Origin: Linnemannia schmuckeri
Taxonomy: Eukaryota; Mortierellomycota; Mortierellomycetes; Mortierellales; Mortierellaceae
Reading direction: 5' to 3'
Length of the DNA stretch: 64,000 nucleotides
Assembly (NCBI GenBank): GCA_029449235.1
Contig: JANATG010000022.1
Coordinates: forward strand, 186,001 to 250,000
Numbering within the stretch: the stretch's first letter is position 1; each line of letters opens with the position of its first letter. Below, in pieces: positions 12,082 through 22,225 of the stretch. Below the pieces are notes generated by a model, which was not told the origin of the DNA, did no database searches, and worked only from the letters and a program-made list of their open reading frames with translations. The position numbers and the translations under genes are program-made.

Positions 12082-13714
12082 ATGACCGTGGCGAAAAAGC
12101 CTTGTCCGCCTCCCCTTTTGTTCACATGTATCCTTTTGAATACATATTGTTATTCAGTAACAAAATTGGTGGCCTTTTTTTTCCTGACTTGGCGGTTGTT
12201 CCTGTCGCGTGGGATTGTTAGTGTCCCGAAAAAGAACACACTGGCGGTCTGGTTGTTTACATATGTCGAGTGTAAATGGTTTGGTGGTCCGCTCCCTATT
12301 GGAAGAGGATTCTCGCAATGGACCATTGCTCTGGGGGTGTGGTGGTGGGTGGTCGTTCTTGCGATTGGATGTGGAGTTACTGGGTGGGTGGGAGCAGGAA
12401 TGCTTTACGGGACCACAGTATTGTCGGTTTGTTTCTTCACATCATTCTTGATTTTTCGGTTCCAGCTGACACAAAGAGAGCAAGGTTCTTCTGGATCCTT
12501 GTTCTAGCAGTGAGTTTACTTATCCTGGGAGTTACAGTCTCGGACTTGGCTGTGCTCGTGGCGCATATGACCTCGCAGAGCTTGATGGCCTCTGATGCCA
12601 GTCTTAGTAAGTTCCCACTTCGTATTTTGCCACCAATTTATATTTTTTTGAAAGCCGTTTGTTGTGGAATTACAACTAAATAAACGGCGATCTTATTTTT
12701 TTCATCTTAGTGTACATCCTGTACGGGTTGCTGTCGATTCCCATCGTGCTACCCATACTTCCGCTCATCCCCTGCGGCCGAAACTTCAAAGTCACCCTCC
12801 TTGTCCAGCTCATCGTCCTTATACCCCTCATTGTGGTTCTGTCACAGACAGACCCATTTACTTCCACCAGTCCCGCAAGCCTTTATTTCTCACAGTACTA
12901 CAACCAAATAACAGTGACCTTCTATGTAGATCTTCAAACGACTGCCGGACCAGGATACTTCAGCCGTCTCACCCAAGACGCCCCCACTCTCCAACGTCAC
13001 GAAGGGATCTTAAACTCTCGGACTTGTACCCCTCTCTCCACTGAAGGAGATCTAGAGGAGAAGTGTCGGTTTGTCCCAGCTCGAAAAGTTTTTGGGGACG
13101 ATAGTACGACCCCTTTGCAGGTGAACTGGACCGTCAAGCCAGCAGTGGTCGGGGTTAATGGTTGGCGCCCAGGAAGCATCCAGGTCTTGCCCTCAGATTC
13201 ACGGTCCTGTTCCGTCCACCTACCCCAGACGATCCCAGGACACGAGACGTACGTTTGGATGGGGGGCACGGATGCGGTCCCCTTCCTGCTGGGCGTCAAT
13301 CATCGCCCAAAAGTACTCTATGTCTACCTGCGGGAATGGAACCGCCCCTGGAGTGCCCATGTTCGTGTGAAGGAGCAGCATTCACCTGCAGGAGCTCCTT
13401 ACAATGTCCGATTCCGAGTAGTTTGTGGATATGACGACTGGAGCTCGGGAAAAGGGTATGCGTTGACTTTTAACGCGATCTTAGCCCATTTACCTTCATG
13501 GGGCAAGATGAAGGGTGAAAATCGACAGGAACTTTTTAGTGTTGGCGTTGATATGGGGGTCGTTCCAGACCATAAGGGCAGCCCAGGAACGCTTGCACAG
13601 TCTGGATTCCAAAGAACCGCTCACATGGCTCATCTTTTAAAACAACATCCGTCCATCCAGCGACCCCTGGAGAACTGTGGAGCAGCAAGTTCACTCTTGT
13701 TCTTGTATCAATAA
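12082..13714 (+). pseudogene. PFF1/ERMP1-like membrane protein, C-terminal half, probably degenerate
   Basis: Resembles the C-terminal part of vacuolar/ER membrane M28 metalloproteases (fungal PFF1, animal ERMP1): several membrane helices followed by a soluble domain. Helices are readable as IALGVWWWVVVLAIGCGV and the next ~25 residues (12326-12460), then WILVLAVSLLILGVTV (12493-12545). A clean intron (12608-12710, GTAAGT...TTAG) joins to LYGLLSIPIVLPILPLIPCG. The ~280-residue soluble part ends at 13714. The two helix blocks are in different frames with no phase-compatible intron between 12420 and 12470, and the N-terminal zinc-peptidase domain is absent, so I think the gene is truncated and frameshifted. 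The stop codon overlaps an AATAAA (13711-13716). Family assignment is from helix order and a few patterns only. Confidence 0.4.
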
Positions 13715-13727
13715 AGAAGACCCCGCA

Positions 13728-13992
13728 TCAGGAGTTGGGGACTTGAACTTCAAAGGCAGTCTGAGCCTGATTAACTCGGGCATAGTCCGCAGAAGGGCCT
13801 GGCTCTATGTAGTCCCCTAGAGCTTTGTGAGGGACACGGTTGCAGAAACAGCCCGTCATCGCCGCGATTGACGGCAAAGTCCGCCTGCTGTTCGGTTTGG
13901 GTGACAGCAACCAGCGACTGCATTGCCCAGAGTGCGGCCTGAGTCCGGCGGACTGAGAACAACCCTCTATGGTTCTCTAGGTCCAGCTTCAT
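13728..13992 (-). pseudogene. Unrecognised coding relic in two frames
   Basis: The minus strand reads a protein-like stretch RGLFSVRRTQAALWAMQSLV from about 13992. A neighbouring frame continues plausibly as PHKALGDYIEPGPSADYARV to a stop at 13728. Neither frame alone is convincing throughout, which fits a frameshifted gene fragment. I do not recognise the family. It sits tail-to-tail with the membrane-protein gene, 13 bp from its end. Confidence 0.25.
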
Positions 13993-14344
13993 AGAAAAAT
14001 TCAGTTTTTATTTCTAATATCGCATGAATACCAAATCATTTGTTCTCTCCTCATAGGTGTGCTTACAACAAAAAAAAATAAACTTTTGAAGCAACGACAC
14101 AAAATCAAAACTCTCTTGCATATTTACTAAGCAGTTGACATGCCATTTTTATCGACAGATAGTCCATCATTTAAAAAATAAAGGACAAGACAGTGAAAAA
14201 TAGAATTGTAGTAAGCATAAGCTGTTTTCTCACCTGAACTAGAAAAAAAAAGCGAGTTGCAGATCAAATGTAGAAAAAGCGCACATTTTCAAAAGCTCAA
14301 TTCAATGTCCCTCTCAACGTTGCCTTAGACATCCTCGAGCTGTT

Positions 14345-14346
<2 letters not shown>

Positions 14347-14384
<38 letters not shown>
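14347..14384. repeat. Homopolymer: 38 T on the plus strand
   Basis: An uninterrupted T run. On the minus strand it is a 38-A tract starting 31 nt after the stop codon of the gene at 14416-16500, so it probably lies in that gene's 3' UTR. The gene keeps its intron, so the A-tract is not evidence of retroposition. Confidence 0.9.
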
Positions 14385-14385
<1 letters not shown>

Positions 14386-14415
14386 TTTGTGCTTCAAAGA
14401 ATGCAAAAGAAACTT

Positions 14416-16500
14416 CTACTTGTCGATCAGCTTCAACATCTCGTCTTGGAAAAAAGCATACTTGTCATCCATCTCCCGCGACATTCTTCTCAAACTAAAG
14501 GCGTGACGCACACCCTGACTCTTCAGCTGGGCAACATCCTTCTTGAGTAAGGTCATCTCGTCCAAGTAATCGCGTCGTACTCCTTGGTTCTCCAACTGAG
14601 TCACCTCCTTCTTGAGACCAGCAATCTCACTCGAAAGTTCGCGTCTCATATCTTGACCCCTCAACTGAGCAAGCTCCTTCTTGAGACCCGCGATCTCACC
14701 CAAGAGTTCCTTATTCGTATCCCACTCCCTCAACTTGTCCATCTCCTCCCTCAATCCTGCAACCATATCCGAAAGGTTCTTGATCTCCTGGGATTGAGTG
14801 GCGTCAACAATCTTCAGACCAACAACGTCGCTCATGAGGTCCTGGATGGTCTGTGCTTGCGCATTCTCAACCTCCAGCTGATCACCGACCATATTGGTTG
14901 CCGCTACCGTCAACGTCCCTGCAACGTCGGTATTGTACTCCAGACTCTCATTCACCTTCAGAACTTGTCCTTGGTTTACTTGGTCGAGCAGCTGTTGAGT
15001 TTGTAGCGATTGTCCCTCCTGTGACTCCCGAGGCATTGTCTCTGACTGCTGCGGTCCAGTGACCCTGTGATCCGTCTGAGCATACTGCAAAGTCGGGGAT
15101 AATTCACCGCTGTTCTCGGTGTTGTCGATCCGTGGGTCGAATTTGTAGCAAATATTGGTGGAGTTGTTACCTAAACCACTGTCATCGTCAAATCTCGATT
15201 TGATGAGGTTGTTGTGTCCGGACGATCGCCCCATAATCCCAGCATCCAATTGCTTATCTCGTTCCACACACTCTTCACTCTCCTTCCCCTCTTCCTTGGC
15301 ATCAAGCAAAGTCTGCTTGTCTATGTGTTTATCCAGTGGTTGGTTGATCCACTGTTCATTCACAACGTGTCCTCCTCTAATACCTGCCAATCTCTCAAAG
15401 CGTGCACTGATTGCTCTGTCGAGATAGAGAAGGTCCATCGCAATATGAGACATTCTGGTCGGCCTCCAAGGGTCGTGTCGTGACGCCTCCGATGCCTGGA
15501 AGGTCTCGAGCTGCTGCGCCATGGACACCATGGTAGAATAGAGACCCACAAGGCTGTACCCAGTCACACCTCTGAACAAAGTTGGAAACTTGGACACCAA
15601 CTCCTTGGCAAGGTCGACAGCAATCTGGTTATTCCCGTAAGGAATCCTGAATGCATAGTCCGGGACAGAAAGCTTGGCAATCGTTCTCAGTCTTTCATTC
15701 AAGAAACGCGCTGCCATTAAGATCCGAGGTTGGTTAACTCTCGTCGAGGTAAAACGGAGTTTTCGATACATGGTTCGGGGATTGGAGGAAAGAGTGCTTG
15801 AAACTGATTTGTGGGGTTCTTGTTGTAAGAAGGCTGCAATTTCCTCTAAAAATACAGAAATAAAATATTTGATAAAGATTAAAATGCGAGCATTGCCATT
15901 ACATCCAGCCAAAAAATAAGAGCAGGTCGTTTTAACACACACACGCAAACATTAGGATCTGGGCATACTGTCTTGCTGATTCGGATTTAGCAGCTTGCCG
16001 GCGTTGGGTGGGTCCTTGAAGTACATGTTAAAGTCTGCAGCGATGACTACGGATCTGCTGAGCTTGACTCTGATATAAGGTCTAGTGCCTTTTTCCTCCA
16101 TTAAAGGCGCCGACAACGGAGGATTCCTTGTAGAGCTGGAGTAGTCAGATTTTGAGGTGATGGTATTGCAGGACTGTCCGGTATGAGAAAAATTGGATAC
16201 AGCGGAGATGGAGCTACGACTATTAGTGTTAAAAGGCGTGGCGCTTTCAAGTCTGGGTGTTGCTGCGATTGATAAAGAGGAAGACTTAGCGTTCGCAGTG
16301 TTGAGGGTCGACAAGAGCGCTTCCCACGCTCGCCTTAGAGGAGAGGACTTCTCTGGATTTCGCTGGTGAGAGTAGTTGGTCGAGCGACACACCGAGAAAT
16401 GTAATGGAATGCTGTGGGTGAGTGGTCGAGTGCTGGTGCGTGTGCTCCTGTAAATCAAGGAAGTGTTCGAGCGACCGAGTGAAGTGTGTTTGGCGAACAT
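14416..16500 (-). CDS. Uncharacterised coiled-coil protein, family member B (2 exons)
   Basis: Exons 16500-15969 and 15845-14416 join in phase 1 (donor GTATGC, acceptor TTTTTAG) to give 653 residues. It is a paralogue of the gene at 9094-10981. Shared blocks include FNMYFKDPPNAGKLL just before the intron, RILMAARFLNERL, FPTLFRGVTGYSLVGLYSTM and DPWRPTRMSHIAMDLLYLDR. The N-terminus is Ser/Thr-rich and might be organelle-targeting. The C-terminal ~200 residues are a coiled coil containing about four near-repeats of the type GEIAGLKKELAQLRGQDMRR, more than in gene A. No catalytic motif is visible and function is unknown. An alternative start at 16581 would add 27 residues. Orientation is opposite to all other family copies in the window. 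Confidence 0.72.
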
Positions 16501-17804
16501 TTGAAAGACGAGGGGTGAGTGCAGCAAGAGTTCTTTTTTTTTTTGATGAAGAGAGAAGAAAACTAGACAAACTTCTTTCACACGCAGATATTTGTCATAA
16601 CACCACCGTCACATCTGATCACCTTTGCTTGTTTTCAACACTGAAAATAAATTGATAGTGATCTTTTGATTGTTATTCCTACTTTACTATTGTATCTACT
16701 TGTTGTCATTGTTCTTGTTATTGTTCCTTCTTTTTCTCTATTCATGTATGAGTGGTACTGCGGTTGATGGTCTTACTATTAGTTTGGGGTTGTTGTAATT
16801 GTTGTTTTTCGTTGTCGTTCTGGAGGCTACACAGGAGTCGAGCAGGCTGATCACCCTTGTCATCGAGCACAAAAAGATCTCGACGGTTGGACCGCGCTGA
16901 TGAGACTGGCCTGAATCTCTCGACTGAACCTGATGCTGACTCTGACCCTGTAGCTCACGATGCTGACTAGTCGTGGGCAAGGGTACCGAGCCTTCCTAGG
17001 GAATTGTTTCAAGTGAAGACTTTGAATCTGAACCTGAGCATATTATTCTTTTTGTTGCAAGAGTGGTGATCTCTGATTAAGAAAGTTGGGTGGTACCATT
17101 GTAATGCCACTCAGAACTGGACGCTGCTGAGACTTGTCCTACGGACAGTAGAGAGTAACGATCTGAACCGGTTATGGATGAATTTTGGTTTAGAACTTTT
17201 CTCAGTTAATTGAACTATCAGTTTGAAAAATCTATAATCGGTTAGAATAGGTAAAGTGGGAGATAAGGAGACGCGTTGGCGGTTACTACATCTTGCCCTA
17301 GTCCTTCTATCGTCGTCAACTCAATAGATACGTGCTTGTTAGTTATCCTATTAGAAGCCAAAAAAAAAAAAGTATTGAGTCATGCCCTAGTCCAATCACG
17401 TTTGCCAAGACATACCCCCTAGGCAAGGGTAGCCAGGTCAGCATAGGTGGCAAATAATTAAAATTATGAAAACAAAGCGGCCTTCCAACCTTGCTTTCAC
17501 ACAATTGATCGCACGATTTTTGTGTGTGTTTTTTTTTCAGCATGTCAATGAAAAGTGGGCGTATTGACAAAGGTGGTAGAAGAATACAAATGACTAAGGG
17601 ACCCTGGGAACGACAAATACAGAGCCGATTCAATTGAAAACCATTCGCTCCCAACAACTCCTCTCTCCGCCTACCACCTCTTTCCCCCTGCTTCACCTCT
17701 TCGCCCTTTCTTCCACTTCTACTTCTTTTCCCTTACTATGACGAAAAAAAGGAAAGTAGAAAAACACAGCAGCCAGGACTATCTATCACTCAAGACCAGA
17801 CATG
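16501..17804. other. Gene-poor spacer
   Basis: AT-rich DNA upstream of family gene B. Short open frames (for example 16738-16980 and 17343-17696 on the minus strand) lack recognisable features. No tRNA, repeat array or mobile element was recognised. Confidence 0.4.
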
Positions 17805-18065
17805 TTACAATTCTTTTTGATCGTTAAGGCCGGTGCAAGGTTGTAAACCGACAAAAAGTAACCACACTTTTTTTTTAACCGGTTCAAACTCTCTACTAGA
17901 AGGACTTCTGAAGACCGAGATACCATGATCCGAGCGGATGGCAAGCTGGAGAGACTGGGCCAGACCGAGAGTGTGGGAATTGATGGTAAGGATGTTATTC
18001 TGGCCGCTGGTGTGGCTGTTGAAGACGAGGAGGGAGAGGGTGGATGATCCGTTTTGTGGCTGCAC
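17805..18065 (-). other. Orphan exon-like open frame
   Basis: The minus strand contains a protein-like stretch with C/G-ending codons similar to real genes here. It includes LSLLVFNSHTSGQNNILTIN followed by LAQSLQLAIRSDHGISVF. There is no ATG in the open stretch, and no partner exon could be joined with confidence. It may be one exon of an unannotated gene or a relic. I do not recognise the family. Confidence 0.22.
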
Positions 18066-18590
18066 CGTGAGTTCTTTTCCCTCGTTTGTTTCATACCTTC
18101 GACAAGAATGCAGTCAAACCAGGGGGTTTGTTTTGAGAGGTACTATGTATTCGCAGACTGAAGATAAAAAAAGGTATACCACACTTTGCTGTTTATGGAA
18201 TACAACAAAGAATGAGTAGCCACAAAGAAAAAGAGCTTGCAAGGTGGCTCGAAAAGGATTGTGAAAACAGGGGCGATACAAAAGCACTTTGGTTTTTTGT
18301 TGTTTCTTTTTTCTTGTTCTTTTTTCTTTTTTTGCATTTGATGGATACATGGATCTCCAGAAACGACAAGAAATACACATCTTGAGCTTATGCTCACGCC
18401 TTGGTAAATGAAACGAACAAAGAGAGGCAAAGAAATCATGGTGGATCAAAGTGGACAATGCAAAGCCACCCACTTCGCGCGTATATTTACCCCATCCTAC
18501 CTTCTTTTATTCTTCTCGCCTTTCACTATACATACACATCCTATATTCAACAACACCATCATCACAAACAAAAAAAAACCCCCATTCCCT

Positions 18591-20489
18591 ATGAGTCCAA
18601 GACGCCCTGCCAGTAAGCTCAAGCGCCGCTCCAAGAAAATCAAGAATCCACCCAGCACCACTGCCGATGACAACAACGCTACATACAACCCCTCGACTAC
18701 CACCATCACCTCAGGTGCCATCCAGAGAATCGCCGCTTCACTCTCAGACCTACCCTGTGAGCTCCTTTTTCAAATTTCCAGTTATATCTCCCGCAAGGAC
18801 ATCCACTCGTGCACTCATGTCAGCAAATCTCTTTCAGAGTCGTTCGCTCCGTACCTCTGGCAAGCCGTGGACATCTCTCTTTGCTATCCACGAAGAGGCT
18901 GGTTGACGCATCTCCGTCGGTTTAATCGTTTCAAGGCCTTTGCGATCGACACCAAGACGTTCTCAACGAACGGTCAATTTATCCAATCGCTCAAGGGTGT
19001 CTATGTCAACTGGTTGGTATCCTTTCCCCCGCCTGCGTGTGCCAACCTGAGAGAGCTTGATGTTGCTGGGTATGTCTACTCTCCAGAAAAGCGACCGAAT
19101 CCCGTCAAAGCAAATACTATTTCGACTCTATCCAAGACTTTGGGCTTGTTCCTCCGATGCCAGTTAAAGCCAGGCATGCTTCGGAAGCTGACCGTGGGTG
19201 GCGGGATCCTCTGCAGTGAGACCGATGCCGATCAAGTCTCATTGATGAAATCAATTCCAGACAGCGTCAAGGAGCTGAAGTTCCGCCGGTGGTGGGGTAG
19301 ACAGGATGCTCAACTCCTCGACCAGATGGAAAAGGGTACTTGGAAGCCGGATCTTGTTGACCAGACCGACATCAACAGTTTCGTTGACAAGTACCAGGAG
19401 ATGAAGCGGGCAGCTACTCGAGACCTGCCACCAACGCCAGCACTCATGTCGACATCAACCAATTCAGGTTCATCCCATGACTTGACTGGCGCATCCGTGG
19501 GACTCGATCGTCTTCCTAACCTCAAGAAGCTGACGTTCGACCACTCATGCATCGATCAGCCAGCCATCTCCCGACTGGTACCGTGGTTCCCAGTTCTCGA
19601 GACTTTGACCCTTTTTGACTCGAACATTGTCCAGCCTCTCGCTTCCTCCAAGACTCTCCTTGTCCACTGTCTCCAGCTATCAGCTCTGTGCATCTCAAGA
19701 ACTCAGAAGGAGCACTACCGCAAATCGACCTCGTTGACCTGTTTCTTACTGCTCTGCACCAGTGTCAGAGGCTGGAACACGATCATTTTGCGCTTCCTGG
19801 AGGATAACTTGTGGCTCGATCTGTCAGCACAATGGGCTCTTAGGGAGCATGCAGGCACTCTCGAGGCCCTTTTCCTCCAAGGATGCGACACCTTCGGAGC
19901 TTACATTGATGAGATGTTGTGCTCTTCACCGAGACTGAAGCGTATCGTCGTCAACCTGTGCCGAAACTTTGGAGCAGCCATCCGTGTCGAGCCTAAGCCT
20001 GAGGCTGAGTGGGTCTGCCAAGACCTGGAGGTCTTTCGAGTCAGTCTTGACATACGTAGGGATGATGAAGGTTGGCCATACACTGATCCAATGTTTCCCG
20101 GTAACGTCCCCGATGTTACCGAAGGCCTTGAGCTACAGCGAGAGTTATACCGTCGACTGGGACGTCTGACCAAGCTCAAGGAATTGATTGTCGGCTTTAT
20201 TGAAGATGACGAATTTTCGAGTCTCTTTTGGCCGACGTTGTACGATGATCCTTCGATCAGCCTCGCCACTTCTGGGGGTCGCCAACCCAGCCATGCGACG
20301 AATCTCGAGAACGGCCTGGATCTTCTCAAGGATCTCAAGCAACTGCGTCGAGTCGAGCTGCCGGATCTCAAGGCGCGAGGATTCATGAAGTTTGAGAAGG
20401 ATCTAGTCTGGACCAAGACGCACTGGCCATTGTGGGACAACAGTTACCGTGGCGATTTCTGGGATAAATTCACGCACCTTCATAATTAG
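18591..20489 (+). CDS. F-box protein with leucine-rich C-terminal region
   Basis: Single-exon frame of 632 residues. Residues ~50-97 form an F-box (LSDLPCELLFQISSYISRKD, then the Val-Ser-Lys-Ser and LWQAVDIS blocks), which normally docks on Skp1 in SCF ubiquitin ligases. The remainder has irregular Leu-rich repeats such as LPNLKKLTFDHSCI, VLETLTLFDSNI and TLEALFLQGC, the usual substrate-binding part. The basic N-terminus (RRPASKLKRRSKKIK) could be a nuclear signal. The ATG at 18591 is preferred over upstream codons, which translate a T-rich leader. Between about 19694 and 19804 the annotated frame reads poorly while the -1 frame reads like native Leu-rich repeat sequence (see findings). A poly(A) signal lies at 20516-20521. 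The degradation target cannot be inferred. Confidence 0.82.
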   Translation: MSPRRPASKLKRRSKKIKNPPSTTADDNNATYNPSTTTITSGAIQRIAASLSDLPCELLFQISSYISRKDIHSCTHVSKSLSESFAPYLWQAVDISLCYPRRGWLTHLRRFNRFKAFAIDTKTFSTNGQFIQSLKGVYVNWLVSFPPPACANLRELDVAGYVYSPEKRPNPVKANTISTLSKTLGLFLRCQLKPGMLRKLTVGGGILCSETDADQVSLMKSIPDSVKELKFRRWWGRQDAQLLDQMEKGTWKPDLVDQTDINSFVDKYQEMKRAATRDLPPTPALMSTSTNSGSSHDLTGASVGLDRLPNLKKLTFDHSCIDQPAISRLVPWFPVLETLTLFDSNIVQPLASSKTLLVHCLQLSALCISRTQKEHYRKSTSLTCFLLLCTSVRGWNTIILRFLEDNLWLDLSAQWALREHAGTLEALFLQGCDTFGAYIDEMLCSSPRLKRIVVNLCRNFGAAIRVEPKPEAEWVCQDLEVFRVSLDIRRDDEGWPYTDPMFPGNVPDVTEGLELQRELYRRLGRLTKLKELIVGFIEDDEFSSLFWPTLYDDPSISLATSGGRQPSHATNLENGLDLLKDLKQLRRVELPDLKARGFMKFEKDLVWTKTHWPLWDNSYRGDFWDKFTHLHN

Positions 20490-20515
20490 CGTTGTCTTTT
20501 TGCTCCGAGCAGATG

Positions 20516-20521
20516 AATAAA
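20516..20521 (+). terminator. Probable polyadenylation signal AATAAA
   Basis: AATAAA begins 27 nt after the F-box gene stop codon. This is a good position for a poly(A) signal. Confidence 0.45.
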
Positions 20522-21659
20522 CAATGCCTATTTTCTTTTAGATGCGTTAGAATTTGTCTGCTCTCTTTTTTCCTGCTGCTCTTTCTTCCTCACACCACCC
20601 GCAACCTCTCATCCAATGATTAATTACAGAGAATGGTGGCAATAACATGAAAATCCGCTCTCCTTTTTCTTGTGAGTGGAGCAGCGACCATTTTTTGTTC
20701 TTCTTGCAATGTCCTTCCCCTTATAGCAGTTAGGCAGTGATCGCGAATGAGGGCCTTTGTGCTCCACCCTTTCTTCCGTTTTCTTCTTCTTGCTAGGTTG
20801 TTTGCGGTTTCCCTCTCCTTTTATGACTCCATGGTGGTCTTGCCAGCGTCAGCACTCTTGTGGTGTTCTTTAGAGAGCTGAAGGTCGTTGGCCAAGTCTT
20901 CCAAGATTGTGCAGCCTCTTCAACCTCTCTTTCGTTTCTTCTAATTGTTCAAGCACTTCCAAAAAACGCAAGACTGAATGAGGTCTAACAAGTTTGATTA
21001 CACCAAGAGAGGTCGAAGACGATAATACCCTTCGAGTTTTTCTCTTCTTTCCAACGTCTTTTTTATCTTGCAGTTTCATACTGCTCAGCACCCAAACGGG
21101 TGCTGTCGAATTGGAGTAGCAAATGTGACTGCGTTCCTAACTTTCCTCCTCACTCATTTTTGTTTTCAGACATCTTCTGCTTCACCACACATCCTTACAT
21201 CAAGTCAAGACTAGGGACAAGACCAATACCAAAAGGACATGCAAATTGCTGACGGGTTGTGTGCATGTAGCGTTGGCAATGACGGATGGGGTTGACTGGC
21301 TATTTTTCTCTACTGGATCTCAGGACTTGGCCCAATTCGAGTCGAGATTCGTCCCAGAATATTATGGACTGTGGGGCGGGATACGCTGGGAGAGCTTCAC
21401 TCTCTCTGCAGCACAAAAGAACTTTAGACAAAATCCGAGGATAAGAGCATGCGATCAGTTGGCAATGGTTGACAGGATCGATGGTGTGATTGAGTTGTAC
21501 TCTTTTTCAGGGGTTCAATAAAGAAAAAAATATTCTTGATTCTGACCTATCTGAGCTAGACCAACTTGGGGGAGTTTTTTTCCTTTGATTTTTTTTTCTT
21601 GACTACAAAGGGCCTTCTTTACCTCATCTTCGAGAAAACTGAGAACCGATACAGGACGA

Positions 21660-22225
21660 TTAAGAGCAGCTTTCCACGGCTTGCATCATCTCAAAATCGG
21701 ACTTTATCTCTTCTTTCCATCTTGCATCCACCTTCGTCGGCCCCCCTTTATTATACACGATATCCATCATGTCGCACAATCCGTGCCCATTCTGGTAAGG
21801 CAGTTCAAAGGGCGCATTGGGCCACTCTGTGCACAGACAGGGGATCAAGATTTCGAGGGTCCCTTCCTTTTCGAGACTGGATCGGAAATTGCACTGACAC
21901 GATAAATTAATATGAATGTTGGACAGAGAAATGTCAGGTTTGATGTGAGGAAAGAGATTACAAAAGAAGAGTGTGGGAAAGCGGAGAAGGATCAAAAAGT
22001 GAAAAAGGTGGTTGGAGTGCTGTCTCCACTATGAGACATCACAGATCTGGGATACTTGGGCTTATTGGGGTCAGTTTTGGTCCATCTATGAGCTGTGAGA
22101 TTGACGCAGAGAGGGCAGGTGTTTGGTGCCATTCGTTCGATTAGGAGAGAGGAGCATAGATGGGATACCCAGATGTCCTTCAAGAGGCTAAAGATGCGCG
22201 AAAGAATAAAAAAGTAGCTTCCCAT
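21660..22225 (-). pseudogene. Possible RING-finger-like relic or small unannotated gene
   Basis: The minus strand reads DIWVSHLCSSLLIERMAPNT followed directly by CPLC, which has the spacing of the second half of a RING finger (H-x2-C...C-x2-C). A second open stretch (21660-21905) contains FRSSLEKEGTLEILIPCLC and GHGLCDMMDIVYNKG. A weak junction (GTGATG donor near 22040, TCAG acceptor near 21905) would join them in phase. The first half of the zinc-binding motif is not visible. I cannot decide between a relic, a real small gene and chance. Confidence 0.25.

Noticed and set aside
14347..16500. Family gene B as a retrogene because of the A38 tract after its stop
   Set aside because: The gene has an intron at the same position and phase as its paralogue, so it was not copied from spliced RNA.
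20870..21079. 69-residue basic minus-strand frame with a helical stretch (FLEVLEQLEETKERLKRL)
   Set aside because: Short, no homologue recognised, no intron or promoter support; it could be chance in a 5-kb gene-free region.
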